Assembly (NCBI GenBank): GCA_965216745.1
Contig: OZ244191.1
Span: 868,001 to 932,000, forward strand
Source: G965216745 sp965216745
Lineage (GTDB): Bacteria; Pseudomonadota; Alphaproteobacteria; Rickettsiales; Anaplasmataceae
Reading direction: 5' to 3'
Length of the DNA: 64,000 bases
Part shown: positions 1 through 8,679 of the stretch, in pieces
Position numbering within the stretch: the first letter of the stretch is position 1
Layout of the letters: each line of letters opens with the position of its first letter
Notes under the pieces: generated by a model
Seen by the model: only the letters and a program-made list of their open reading frames with translations
Told to the model about the DNA's origin: nothing
The model's database searches: none
Translations under genes and position numbers: made by a program

Positions 1-376
1 TTAATGAATTTTCATCAGTATTGACTGTAACTGTTCCAGGAGTAAGAGTGATTGAATTACCAATCATAGTAACAATTAAATCGTCCTGGCAATCAATTTT
101 CATTTTAGCAAAACCTGAATTCAAATCAATTTTAAAACTATAGATTTTAGGTATCAAAGAAACAGAAGATATCAATATTTCATTTAACAACCAAAACACA
201 TAATATACGGCTCTAAATTTATTTTTAAGAATGGGTGTCGGTATAAAAAACAAAGAAGAATATGCTGCTATGAAAGACGATAAAAGACCCAAAGCCAAAA
301 ACATAAAATCAAACATTTGAGACAGAGAAATCCAAAATAAAAAAAATATAAACCATCTAGTTAGTAATTTAGACAA
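1..376 (-). CDS. mnhE: MnhE/MrpE-like Na+/H+ antiporter subunit E (partial, runs off the window)
   Basis: The minus-strand frame is open from a stop at about 463 to the window edge, giving about 125 visible residues and no stop. A hydrophobic N-terminal stretch is followed by a Tyr-Val-Phe-Trp-Leu-Leu segment, then the family hallmark NSITLTPGTVTV near the edge. This is the conserved block of MnhE/MrpE, a small membrane subunit of the multisubunit cation/proton antiporter; usual length is about 160 residues, so the last quarter lies outside. No ATG or GTG is present upstream of the conserved part. A TTG at 376 is taken as start and another TTG at 412 is possible; neither has a clear ribosome binding site. 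The rest of the mrp operon would be expected to the left. Family call is firm, start is not. Confidence 0.75.
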   Translation of the reverse strand, partial: MSKLLTRWFIFFLFWISLSQMFDFMFLALGLLSSFIAAYSSLFFIPTPILKNKFRAVYYVFWLLNEILISSVSLIPKIYSFKIDLNSGFAKMKIDCQDDLIVTMIGNSITLTPGTVTVNTDENSL

Positions 377-474
377 AGATATCGACCGAATAAATAAAAT
401 GATTTTATACAATAAACAATGAAAAACAACTCTATCAAAAATTATAAAGAGATATTATATGAAATCTAAGAAAA

Positions 475-1515
475 CTAAACATTACAGTCTAATCCTACTA
501 CCTCTGAAACACTTTTGAATCCTTCTTGTTTCAATATATCAACCAGCTGCATATTGATTTTTTGTACTATACTAAAACCATGATAAACAATAGCAGCATA
601 AATCTGTATCAAGGATGCTCCGTTTCTTATTTTTATATAAGCGTCTTTGCCGTTCATTATACCACCACATCCTATTAATGGAATTTTTCCCTTTGTCAAA
701 ACATAAAAATCATTCAAAATCCTGTTTGAAAGATTAAACAAAGGTCTTCCACTTAATCCCCCATATTGGCCCTTATGACTACTTTTCAAATCAGATCTCG
801 TGATAGTAGTATTAGTTAGAACAACACCTTCAATAGAAAATTTCAACGAAAGCTCAGCTATATCCTCGAGATCAGATTGAGAAACATCAGGAGAAATTTT
901 CAATAAAATAGGAGTGAAAGTGTCAAATTTTTTTCTTACGGAAAACAAATTGGTTAATATATCCTTCAACGCATCATGGGCTTGTAAATCTCTCAATCCA
1001 GCAGTATTTGGAGATGATATATTCAACACAACATAATCTGCAAAATTATGTACTGATTTTAATAAAGCAACATAATCTTGAACAGGATCTGTACTATTAT
1101 ATTGTTTGCCGATACTAATTCCTATCAATCCCTGTTTTTTAGATTTTCTATATTTAGCAATATTGCAAATCAAATTAGATGCACCTTTATTATTAAACCC
1201 AAGTCTATTAACTATGCCTAAATCTTCTTTAAGTCTAAAAACTCTAGGCTTTGTATTGCCAGGCTGTGACATAGGTGTAATTGTTCCAATTTCTAAAAAA
1301 CTAAAACCTATCTTCAAAAGACTATGAATATACTCTCCGTTTTTATCCATTCCAGCAGCCATACCAAGAGGACTAAAAAAATCTTTATTCCATAAATTAA
1401 CCTTCAAAGACTCATGGGTAAAAATTTCAGAGGGGTAAAATAAAGGTAAGGATTTCAATGCACAGTAATGGGCTATTTCAGGATTTAATAAGTAGTAAAT
1501 GATTTCTTTCAACAC
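475..1515 (-). CDS. pyrD: Dihydroorotate dehydrogenase (quinone), class 2
   Basis: Oxidises dihydroorotate to orotate in pyrimidine synthesis, passing electrons to quinone at the inner membrane. At 346 residues it has the class 2 length. The N-terminal helical extension is followed by the FMN-site motif GMAAGMDKNGE (about residues 51-61), and NISSPNT near residue 165 carries the catalytic serine of membrane-bound class 2 enzymes. A C-terminal GCGGI phosphate-binding segment is present. The start codon is GTG; TTG is the next codon and could be used instead. A promoter-like pair lies about 30-60 bp upstream. The gene stands alone between mnhE and hemC on the same strand. Its presence shows that the organism retains de novo pyrimidine synthesis, which Rickettsia proper has lost. 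Confidence 0.95.
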   Translation of the reverse strand: MLKEIIYYLLNPEIAHYCALKSLPLFYPSEIFTHESLKVNLWNKDFFSPLGMAAGMDKNGEYIHSLLKIGFSFLEIGTITPMSQPGNTKPRVFRLKEDLGIVNRLGFNNKGASNLICNIAKYRKSKKQGLIGISIGKQYNSTDPVQDYVALLKSVHNFADYVVLNISSPNTAGLRDLQAHDALKDILTNLFSVRKKFDTFTPILLKISPDVSQSDLEDIAELSLKFSIEGVVLTNTTITRSDLKSSHKGQYGGLSGRPLFNLSNRILNDFYVLTKGKIPLIGCGGIMNGKDAYIKIRNGASLIQIYAAIVYHGFSIVQKINMQLVDILKQEGFKSVSEVVGLDCNV

Positions 1516-1545
1516 AAGTCTGTTAATTGAAAAATAATATTGAGC

Positions 1546-1574
1546 ATTTTATAGCAGATATAATAGATAATCAA
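1546..1574 (-). promoter_or_regulatory. Candidate sigma70 promoter upstream of pyrD
   Basis: On the minus strand a TTGATT box (1574-1569) and a TAAAAT box (1551-1546) are separated by 17 bp, about 31 bp upstream of the pyrD GTG. The match is good, but in DNA this AT-rich chance matches are common, so this is only a candidate. Confidence 0.35.
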
Positions 1575-1617
1575 AATATTTTTTACATTAAACAATATTG
1601 CTAGTAACGCAATAAAA

Positions 1618-2490
1618 TCAAAATCCAACACTTAATTTACATTCATGCGCAGCATCTTCTCCCATTTCATCAAATTCACAACCAATTCTTTGCGTATAAT
1701 GTGTGCCTTTTGGACCAGAGAGCATGTATTTAACTTTTAACTTCTTTTCATCATCGTCAATAATTTCTGCAAATGAGCCTAAAGGAGTTTCACAGCTACC
1801 ATTAACAGCCTTTAAAAACGCTCTTTCTGCAGAAACGCAAAGAAAATGTTTGAAACTTGAAATTTGCAAAAGTAATTCAACAACTTCATAATCATCCTTT
1901 CTACATTGCGCGCATATTGCCCCTTGTCCAACTGCAGGCAACATTGTATTGATCGGAATAATTTGTGTTATTTGATCTTCTAAATTAAGACGCAACAATC
2001 CAGCCACAGCAAGTATTATGCCATCAAAAGAAGATACTTTTGAAAGCCTAGTTTCTAAATTTCCACGTATTGGAACAGACTCACATTTCAATTGAACACT
2101 TCTACGAACAGAACTAGTACCCACTTTTGAATCAATACGAAGATCTTTTATATTTTTTAATTTTTTTGATATAAAAGCATCCCTATTATCAAGTCTTTCT
2201 ATTATGCAAGGGATTGAAAGTCTGGGATCAATAAAGGCAGGTACGTCTTTCATAGAATGAACAGCTATATCTATTTTATTATCTAATAAGGCGTATTCTA
2301 TCTCTTTCATGAACAAGCCTTTACCCCCAATACTATATAGAGGAGATTTTCTATTTCTATCACCAGATGTTCGAAAATATAAAAATTCAACTTGAGGTTG
2401 CTTTATTTTTTCACGTAAAGCATTGGACTGTATTACAGCTAATGGACTTTTACGAGACCCTATTCTTAACAATCTTTGATTCACGACCAT
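1618..2490 (-). CDS. hemC: Hydroxymethylbilane synthase (porphobilinogen deaminase)
   Basis: Polymerises four porphobilinogens into hydroxymethylbilane, the third step of haem synthesis, in the cytoplasm. At 290 residues it is slightly short for the family (about 310). Visible landmarks are the N-terminal RIGSRKSPLA, the central VGTSSVRR substrate-binding arginines, the AVGQGA block, and NGSCETPLG, whose cysteine anchors the dipyrromethane cofactor. The first 41 bp overlap the 3' end of plsY on the same strand, so the two genes are probably cotranscribed. Together with hemA at 56.4 kb this shows a C4-type haem pathway whose genes are dispersed, as is usual in Rickettsiales. Confidence 0.95.
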   Translation of the reverse strand: MVVNQRLLRIGSRKSPLAVIQSNALREKIKQPQVEFLYFRTSGDRNRKSPLYSIGGKGLFMKEIEYALLDNKIDIAVHSMKDVPAFIDPRLSIPCIIERLDNRDAFISKKLKNIKDLRIDSKVGTSSVRRSVQLKCESVPIRGNLETRLSKVSSFDGIILAVAGLLRLNLEDQITQIIPINTMLPAVGQGAICAQCRKDDYEVVELLLQISSFKHFLCVSAERAFLKAVNGSCETPLGSFAEIIDDDEKKLKVKYMLSGPKGTHYTQRIGCEFDEMGEDAAHECKLSVGF

Positions 2491-3031
2491 TTAACAAACG
2501 AATTATATTAGCGCGATGTGATAAAATAATAAAAAAAGATATTATAGTTATCATAATGCTGATGTGTAATTCATATATAAAAAAAACATAAACATTAGAT
2601 GCAAATATCGCAATTATAGAAGATAAAGATGAATATCGCTTGACAACAAAAAAGCATATCCAAATAAAACAAAAAAATAAGCACAAATAATAATTCAAAG
2701 CAAACAAAATCCCAACAATGACAGCAACACCTTTACCACCTTTGAAATTAGTCCAAAATGGGTATATGTGACCAATAACAACTATAAAACCATATATAGC
2801 CAATTCAAAGTTGTTTTCAGAATATAAGCAAACAGAATAACCTTTAAAACTATCAAACAATAACGTCAGAAAAGCTGGAAGCTTGCCAACTACACGAAAT
2901 ACATTAGTTGCTCCAGTAGAGCCAGAACCAGAATCAAATAAATTTACTCTAGGAGCAAAAAATTTAGCCAATATCAAACCTGAAGGAATTGAACCTATCA
3001 AATAAGAAAAAAATATATAAATAAAATACAT
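2450..3031 (-). CDS. plsY: Glycerol-3-phosphate acyltransferase PlsY
   Basis: Integral membrane enzyme that transfers an acyl group from acyl-phosphate to glycerol-3-phosphate, the first step of phospholipid synthesis. The 193-residue product has five or so membrane helices. The first conserved loop (LIGSIPSGL, then GSGSTGATNVFR) and the second (FKGGKGVAV) match PlsY; the usual GSGNIGATN appears here as GSGSTGATN. The 3' end overlaps hemC by 41 bp and the start is 28 bp downstream of the ftsH stop, so ftsH-plsY-hemC may form one transcript. Confidence 0.92.
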   Translation of the reverse strand: MYFIYIFFSYLIGSIPSGLILAKFFAPRVNLFDSGSGSTGATNVFRVVGKLPAFLTLLFDSFKGYSVCLYSENNFELAIYGFIVVIGHIYPFWTNFKGGKGVAVIVGILFALNYYLCLFFCFIWICFFVVKRYSSLSSIIAIFASNVYVFFIYELHISIMITIISFFIILSHRANIIRLLNGRESKIVKNRVS

Positions 3032-3058
3032 TGCAATATTATTCCAATAACAACCAAA

Positions 3059-4891
3059 CTATTTGTCACTAAATGAAGAATGTTTTATCTCTTCATCTTT
3101 ATCTGCATCCAAATTTTTATAAGCCTTACCATCAAGCAAGTCTTTTATCTCTTCACCGGTCAAAGTTTCACGCTCCAATAAAGCATTTGAGAGTAAATGT
3201 AAAGAATCAATGTTTTCAGTCAAAATAGAATGGGCTCTCTTTTTACAGGCGTTCACAATTTCTAAAACTTCTTGATCTATCATATTCTTCTTTTCATCGG
3301 AAATCAGTCTTTCATTGTTATCATGACGTATTGGTCCTATCTTTTCACTCATACCCCATTCAGAAACCATCGAATTTGCAATATCAGTTGCTTGCTTGAG
3401 ATCAGAAGATGCCCCACTTGTTACAGAATCATAGCCAAATATTATTTCCTCAGCACAACGTCCACCCATTGCCACAGTAATATCGGCAATCATTTTGCCT
3501 CTTCTCAGAGATACGCGATCATGTTCTGGAAGCCTCATTACTAAACCTAAACTCATTCCTCTAGGAATTATTGTAGCTTTATGTATTGGATCAGAATCCG
3601 GCATCTTCAATGAAACTATTGCGTGACCAGCCTCATGATATGCAGTAAGCTTTTTTTCTTCATTTTTCATGATCATAGACCTGCGCTCTGCACCCATCAT
3701 AACTTTATCTCGTGCATACTCAAAATCATCCATAGTGACAATTTTACGATTTTTACGAGCAGCCACTAATGCACTTTCATTAACCAAGTTAGCTAAATCA
3801 GCACCAGTAAATCCAGGAGTGCCTCTAGCAATTGTATTTTTATCAACATCAGGAGCAACAGGAACATTTTTAGTATGTACAGCTAATATTTCTTCTCTAC
3901 CACGTATATCTGGAGCACTTATTGTGACCCTACGATCAAATCTACCTGGCCTTAATAAGGCTGGATCTAAAACATCAGGTCTATTAGTTGCAGCAATTAT
4001 TATAACACCTTCATTGGATTTAAAACCATCCATCTCAACAAGAAGCTGATTCAATGTTTGCTCTCTTTCATCATTTCCACCACCAAGTCCAATCCCTCTA
4101 TGTCTACCTACAGCATCTATTTCATCCATAAAAATCATACAAGGAGCATTTTTCTTGCCCTGATCAAACATATCTCTCACTCTACTAGCACCAACACCTA
4201 CAAACATTTCAACAAAATCAGATCCAGATATTGTAAAAAATGGCACATTAGCCTCTCCTGCAATTGCTTTTGCAAGCAAAGTTTTACCAGTTCCTGGTGG
4301 ACCTATAAGCAAACAACCTTTCGGTATTTTAGCACCTAATGCAACAAATTTTGAAGGCTCTTTCAAAAATTCTACTATTTCATTTAATTCTTCTTTTGCT
4401 TCATCTATTCCTGCAACATCATTAAATCTTATTTGATTTTTTTTATTGCTAATCATTCTTGCTCTAGACTTACCAAAGGTCATTGTTCTGTTTCCACCAG
4501 CCTGCATTTGCCTCATAAAGAAAACCCAAACACCAACTAATAAAAGCATTGGAAACCATGAAATCAATAAACCAGCTATCATTCCTAAAAATGTCATTCC
4601 ATTGGAAATTTCAAAAACCACACCCCTATTTCTCATTTCAGAAATAAGTCCTTCGTAAATAATACCTTGAGTTCTAAAAACAGATCCATCAGACATCTTA
4701 CCTTCAATTTCATTACCTTCTGCAGGATGTATTTTAACAGATGCAACTCTACCACTTTCAACATGATCCAAAAAATCTGAAAAAGGAATTTTAACACCAG
4801 AATTTAAAGGCTCTATAAAAGTTCCATAAACAATTGCAACAAACATAAAAACCAAAAACCAGGCAGCAGCTCCGCCTATCATTTTTCTCAT
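3059..4891 (-). CDS. ftsH: ATP-dependent zinc metalloprotease FtsH
   Basis: Membrane-anchored AAA+ protease that degrades misfolded membrane proteins and regulatory proteins. The ATG at 4891 (610 residues) is preferred over one 51 bp upstream because a GGAG ribosome binding site (4898-4901) sits just before it and the protein then begins MRKMIGG followed at once by the first membrane helix. In order: two N-terminal helices flanking a periplasmic domain, Walker A GPPGTGKT, Walker [10 protein letters not shown], the second region of homology [21 protein letters not shown], and the zinc site HEAGH. Length and motif set are normal for a complete enzyme. Confidence 0.97.
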   Translation of the reverse strand: MRKMIGGAAAWFLVFMFVAIVYGTFIEPLNSGVKIPFSDFLDHVESGRVASVKIHPAEGNEIEGKMSDGSVFRTQGIIYEGLISEMRNRGVVFEISNGMTFLGMIAGLLISWFPMLLLVGVWVFFMRQMQAGGNRTMTFGKSRARMISNKKNQIRFNDVAGIDEAKEELNEIVEFLKEPSKFVALGAKIPKGCLLIGPPGTGKTLLAKAIAGEANVPFFTISGSDFVEMFVGVGASRVRDMFDQGKKNAPCMIFMDEIDAVGRHRGIGLGGGNDEREQTLNQLLVEMDGFKSNEGVIIIAATNRPDVLDPALLRPGRFDRRVTISAPDIRGREEILAVHTKNVPVAPDVDKNTIARGTPGFTGADLANLVNESALVAARKNRKIVTMDDFEYARDKVMMGAERRSMIMKNEEKKLTAYHEAGHAIVSLKMPDSDPIHKATIIPRGMSLGLVMRLPEHDRVSLRRGKMIADITVAMGGRCAEEIIFGYDSVTSGASSDLKQATDIANSMVSEWGMSEKIGPIRHDNNERLISDEKKNMIDQEVLEIVNACKKRAHSILTENIDSLHLLSNALLERETLTGEEIKDLLDGKAYKNLDADKDEEIKHSSFSDK

Positions 4892-5151
4892 AGAGGACTC
4901 CAGAAATAAAATCAATGCATGAAAACGAAAATCAAGCATCATATGTAATTGATATTAGAATATTTTACAAAAATAATCGCTATTAAATAATATAACTCAA
5001 TAAATACAAAAAATAAAATTCAAATTTAAAAAGTATTGTCATAAATATAGCTAAAAATATGCTTACCAATACAATAATCAAATAGTATAAATTAATAGCA
5101 TCATAATTTTGATCAAAAGATGCATTTATAAATATATATTTTAGGTAACAA

Positions 5152-6309
5152 ATGTCACTATCAGAAATTCAACAAAGCGTAAACAAACTTTCTACATCGT
5201 GGGAAGATTTCTTGGAACGCAAGAAATCGGAGGAAATAAAATCAAAAGATAATTTACTAAAAATCGAAGACATTTCGCATAATATAAAGACAATTAACAA
5301 AAGATTAGATCACGTTGAATTTTCTGGAATTAGACCAGAAAAGGGTAAAAACGATGAGAAAAAATTTTTAGAAGACTATATGCGTAACAAACAATTGCAT
5401 AGTTCATCAAAAACAGAAATAGATCAAAAATCAATTCCACTTATTGCTGAAGATCAAGCAAAATATAGCTATATATTAACTAATGAAGTAGCAGAAGACA
5501 TTTATATTAAAATACGACAAAATTCAACTTTAAGGCAACTTTGTGATGTACAAAAAATCTCATCTGATTCTTTAACGTATGTCAAGTTGGAAGGTTCTAG
5601 GGCATATTGGACAAAAGAACAATTTAATTCAAACCATGACTCAGAAACCTTAAATAGCATAAAAATACCAACATGTCAGATTTGCGCACAATCATGTATA
5701 ACCAATTCTCTCGCGGAAGATTGCCTTATTGATATGGTTGAAATTATTTCCAGCGAAATGTCAAGATCCTTTTCTAAATTAGAAAACAATTCGTTTATTA
5801 AAGGTAAAATCTTAGAATACGAACCGAATGGTATATTAACATCGCTTGACACATCATCAATAATCGAAACAGAAAAAAAAGGAGATATATCATACCAAGA
5901 CATTCTGAAAATGACATATTCTCTGCCACAAGAATACTCACAACACGCGTCTTTTCTCTTGCACAGAAATATTTTACAAAAATTACAACAAATAAAATGT
6001 ACAGAAACAAATACTCCTCTTTTGCAAATTTCCAATACAGGCGACACTCATTATTCAATATTTGGAATACCTGTATACACATGTTCTGAAATGTGCGACA
6101 ACATAGCAACTGAAGAGGGTGATGAAGATGAAAAATTTGCAATAATACTAGCAGATTTTAAAGCCACATATAAAATAATTGATAGAAATGAAATCACAAT
6201 GATAAAAGATCCATTCACAAACAAACCGTACATAACATATTATGGGTCAAAAAGAGTTGGAGGCAAGAGAATAAATGATAACTCAATCAAAGTTCTAAAA
6301 GTGAAGTAA
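5152..6309 (+). CDS. HK97-fold phage/GTA major capsid protein (g5-like)
   Basis: A 385-residue protein of the HK97 major capsid family. The N-terminal ~85 residues are charged and coiled-coil-like, as in the scaffolding delta domain. The fold follows from about residue 95, with the typical DQAKYSYILTNEVAEDIYIKI entry, a segment reading YVKLEGSRAYWTKE, and a central helix SLAEDCLIDMVEIISSEMS. Length matches the GTA capsid (about 390). It is an intact frame with an AGGT ribosome binding site. No portal, protease or terminase gene is adjacent: the left neighbour is ftsH on the other strand and to the right is a 0.6-kb gap then nuoI. The closest interpretation is the capsid of a dispersed Rickettsiales gene transfer agent, whose connector and tail genes lie at 41.2-42.5 kb; a solitary prophage remnant is the alternative. 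Confidence 0.8.
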   Translation: MSLSEIQQSVNKLSTSWEDFLERKKSEEIKSKDNLLKIEDISHNIKTINKRLDHVEFSGIRPEKGKNDEKKFLEDYMRNKQLHSSSKTEIDQKSIPLIAEDQAKYSYILTNEVAEDIYIKIRQNSTLRQLCDVQKISSDSLTYVKLEGSRAYWTKEQFNSNHDSETLNSIKIPTCQICAQSCITNSLAEDCLIDMVEIISSEMSRSFSKLENNSFIKGKILEYEPNGILTSLDTSSIIETEKKGDISYQDILKMTYSLPQEYSQHASFLLHRNILQKLQQIKCTETNTPLLQISNTGDTHYSIFGIPVYTCSEMCDNIATEEGDEDEKFAIILADFKATYKIIDRNEITMIKDPFTNKPYITYYGSKRVGGKRINDNSIKVLKVK

Positions 6310-6923
6310 TAAAGCATAGTTCTATAATTTTTTATGTAATAAATAATCTCAACAATATAAAGATTAAATCTTTCCAATAGACTGGATTAGACCAATAATG
6401 AAAAATTATAATATAATTCATTGAAACTTTCTGATTAGCATCAATATGGATTTGAATTAAATCGCCACAATAAAACATTACTGGTTAAGGTTATTTCGCA
6501 AAATCAAAAATTAAAAAAATGATTATATCAATGTAATATCATCTAAAATACCAATTATAAAAATCCGGGATTTAACAAAAAAATTGTTTTTATTAACATA
6601 GTAACAGCATTGACGAATTCCATTTTTTTACATTTTATATTCAAAACTAGGTATTTCATACATAATAATGATAAATATTAGTTATATTATACTCATAATA
6701 CAAAACAAACATTGAAACTTAATTTTAGATCAATTTAAATCTTTAAATACAAGATGAAAATATCTGGTTTATTTATAGGTATAAATTTGTTAAAACATTA
6801 AAATATCAGCTTTGAATTATTGATTGTTTTTTATTTTATTTCATCAAAAATACTTGATTTAAAGTATATTATCACAATATCTGGTACTTGAATTAAACAC
6901 AAAAACTATATACAATATATGGT
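6310..6923. other. 614-bp intergenic region without a recognisable gene
   Basis: Very AT-rich DNA between the capsid gene and nuoI. No RNA gene was seen (no tRNA arms, no RNase P, tmRNA or SRP signatures). The longest minus-strand frame noticed (6332-6478, 48 codons) resembles nothing I know. The nuoI promoter presumably lies in the right part. The left part may be decayed GTA DNA, but nothing in it can be aligned by eye to a known gene. Confidence 0.6.
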
Positions 6924-7436
6924 ATGTATAATACTATAAAATCCTCATTTGGTACATTGAAAAAAACTTTAAAAATATTACTGATGTTTGATTTAATAAA
7001 GGGTATTATTGTATGTCTTAAATATATGTTCAAATATAAGGTAACTATTGATTACCCCAGAGAAAAAGGAAGGTTAGGAAATTCTTTTCGAGGAGAACAC
7101 GCCCTAAGAAGATATGAATCTAATGATGATTCATTGGGAGAAGAGCGTTGTATAGCATGCAAACTTTGCGAAGCAATATGCCCAGCACAAGCAATCACCA
7201 TAGATTCTGGACCAAGACTACAAGACGGGACTCGTAGAGCAACTCGCTATGATATAGACATGACAAAATGTATATACTGCGGCTTTTGTCAGGAAGCATG
7301 CCCCGTAGATGCTATAGTAGAAGGACCCAATTTTGAATTTGCAACTGAGACAAGGGAAGAACTTATGTACAATAAAGAAAAACTATTAAAAAATGGAGAT
7401 ATTTGGGAACCAGTTCTAAAAAAAAACAAAGTTTGA
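6924..7436 (+). CDS. nuoI: NADH-quinone oxidoreductase subunit I
   Basis: Carries the two [4Fe-4S] clusters (N6a, N6b) of respiratory complex I that pass electrons toward the quinone site. Both ferredoxin motifs are complete: [12 protein letters not shown] near residue 78 and [12 protein letters not shown] near residue 117, followed by the very conserved [20 protein letters not shown]. The N-terminal amphipathic helix that lies on the membrane (around [22 protein letters not shown]) is intact. At 170 residues it is a little longer than usual. It stands apart from other nuo genes; nuoE is at 26.3 kb, so complex I genes are scattered. Confidence 0.96.
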   Translation: MYNTIKSSFGTLKKTLKILLMFDLIKGIIVCLKYMFKYKVTIDYPREKGRLGNSFRGEHALRRYESNDDSLGEERCIACKLCEAICPAQAITIDSGPRLQDGTRRATRYDIDMTKCIYCGFCQEACPVDAIVEGPNFEFATETREELMYNKEKLLKNGDIWEPVLKKNKV

Positions 7437-7510
7437 TTTCTTTTTTTAAATATTTATTATAACATTCCAGGTATATTTTCTAATTAGTCGCATATGCATG
7501 ACGAGGCACA

Positions 7511-7774
7511 ATGAAAAAAATTGTTGTAAATTGTTCTTTCGCCAAAGAGAACTCTCCATTCACATTATATATAGGAAAACCAAAAGATGATTCACACCCG
7601 ATATTTCATCAATCTCATTGGCTTCAGAAAGAAAGAGGTGGTTCGGTACCTAAAGAATTTATGGACAATCTAGCAGAGTTGCACAAAATATCAATATCAA
7701 GTGGAACAGACTTAGGTGATTTGTGCATGTATGCAATGAGAGCAAACCAACAACAAAACAAAACAGAAAAATGA
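7511..7774 (+). CDS. DUF2610-like small conserved protein
   Basis: An 87-residue soluble protein beginning MKKIVVNCSFAKENSPFTLYIG. The layout (a beta-rich start, then GKPKDDSHPIFHQSHWLQKERGG and a helical C-terminus) matches, from memory, the DUF2610 family found mainly in Rickettsiales; its function is unknown. A GAGG ribosome binding site lies 7 bp before the ATG. It is followed after 12 bp by xerC on the same strand and probably shares its transcript. Assignment rests on recognition rather than an alignment. Confidence 0.7.
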   Translation: MKKIVVNCSFAKENSPFTLYIGKPKDDSHPIFHQSHWLQKERGGSVPKEFMDNLAELHKISISSGTDLGDLCMYAMRANQQQNKTEK

Positions 7775-7786
7775 AAATAAATCCCA

Positions 7787-8671
7787 ATGATACCTGTATT
7801 TCAAAGATGGCAAAAAATAATTACTTCCCAGGTCTCTTCTAATACTTTATATTCATATTCATCTGACATTCTTAGCTTCATAAACTTCATATCCACCTAC
7901 AAAGAAATTAAAAAGATTCAAAACTTAGATCTTCAGAATATTAAAGTAATAGATATAAGAGCATGGTTATCATTCAAAAAAAATTCCTCTAGATCTAATG
8001 CTAGAGCACTTTCAGCATTAAGAAACTTTTATTCCTATTTAAAAGAACATCATAACATAAATTCTGATGCTCCTTTTAAATTAAAATTTCGATATAAATT
8101 AAAAAAAATACCAAGACATATAGAACATGTGAATATAACAAATTCATTTGAATATTTAAAAAAAGACAACCAATGGACTAAATTAAGAGATAGAGCGATT
8201 CTTTTTTTATTATATGGATGTGGGTTGAGAATAAGCGAAGCATTGAATCTATCAAAAAACAGCTTTGAAGATAATTACATAAGAGTTATAGGAAAAGGCA
8301 ATAAACAAAGATTAGTACCACTGCTGCCTCAAATCTTGGAATCCATCAATCTGTATAATAAATCATGTCCTCATGATACATCTCAGTTCCTTTTCGTTGG
8401 GAAAAAAGGTGGAAAATTAAATAGAACAGCATTTGCAAATAATATAAGAAATCTGAGAAACGAATTAATGATGCCCGAAAATACAACTCCACATGCTTTT
8501 CGACATAGCTTTGCAACAGAGCTGATCAACAATGGTGTAGGAATAAGAATAATACAAGAACTATTAGGCCATGCTGACGTATCCACAACAGATTTATATA
8601 CTAATGTACACAAAGAAATGTTGTTTTCGGAATATAAAAAATGTCACCCTAAAAACAAGGGTGAAATTTAA
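7787..8671 (+). CDS. xerC: Tyrosine recombinase XerC
   Basis: Site-specific recombinase that resolves chromosome dimers at dif together with XerD. The 294-residue protein has an N-terminal SAM-like DNA-binding domain (about 1-110, including the ARALSALRNFYSYL helix typical of alphaproteobacterial XerC) and a C-terminal catalytic domain. Catalytic residues seen are Arg in CGLRISEAL, Lys in GKGNKQRLVPL, His-x-x-Arg in PHAFRHSFAT, His in LLGHADVSTTDLYT, and the nucleophilic Tyr of that motif. There is no adjacent att site or cargo, and the length fits a housekeeping Xer protein rather than a phage integrase. XerC rather than XerD is inferred from the N-terminal half. Confidence 0.85.
   Translation: MIPVFQRWQKIITSQVSSNTLYSYSSDILSFINFISTYKEIKKIQNLDLQNIKVIDIRAWLSFKKNSSRSNARALSALRNFYSYLKEHHNINSDAPFKLKFRYKLKKIPRHIEHVNITNSFEYLKKDNQWTKLRDRAILFLLYGCGLRISEALNLSKNSFEDNYIRVIGKGNKQRLVPLLPQILESINLYNKSCPHDTSQFLFVGKKGGKLNRTAFANNIRNLRNELMMPENTTPHAFRHSFATELINNGVGIRIIQELLGHADVSTTDLYTNVHKEMLFSEYKKCHPKNKGEI
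8644..8664. terminator. Hairpin at the convergent xerC/uvrD ends, probable uvrD terminator
   Basis: A perfect 7-bp stem (TCACCCT 8644-8650, AGGGTGA 8658-8664) with a 7-nt loop spans the last codons of xerC. Read on the minus strand it is followed by CATTTTTTA, a good intrinsic terminator for uvrD. On the plus strand the U-tract is weak (AATTTA). Confidence 0.6.
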
Positions 8672-8679
8672 AAAGATAA

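Noticed and set aside
6332..6478. 48-codon minus-strand ORF in the gap after the capsid gene
   Set aside because: Short, no ribosome binding site, no resemblance to a known protein.
7787..8671. Tyrosine recombinase considered as integrase of a mobile element with the nearby capsid gene
   Set aside because: Its N-terminal domain and length match housekeeping XerC; nuoI and a DUF2610-like gene lie between, and no att repeats were seen.
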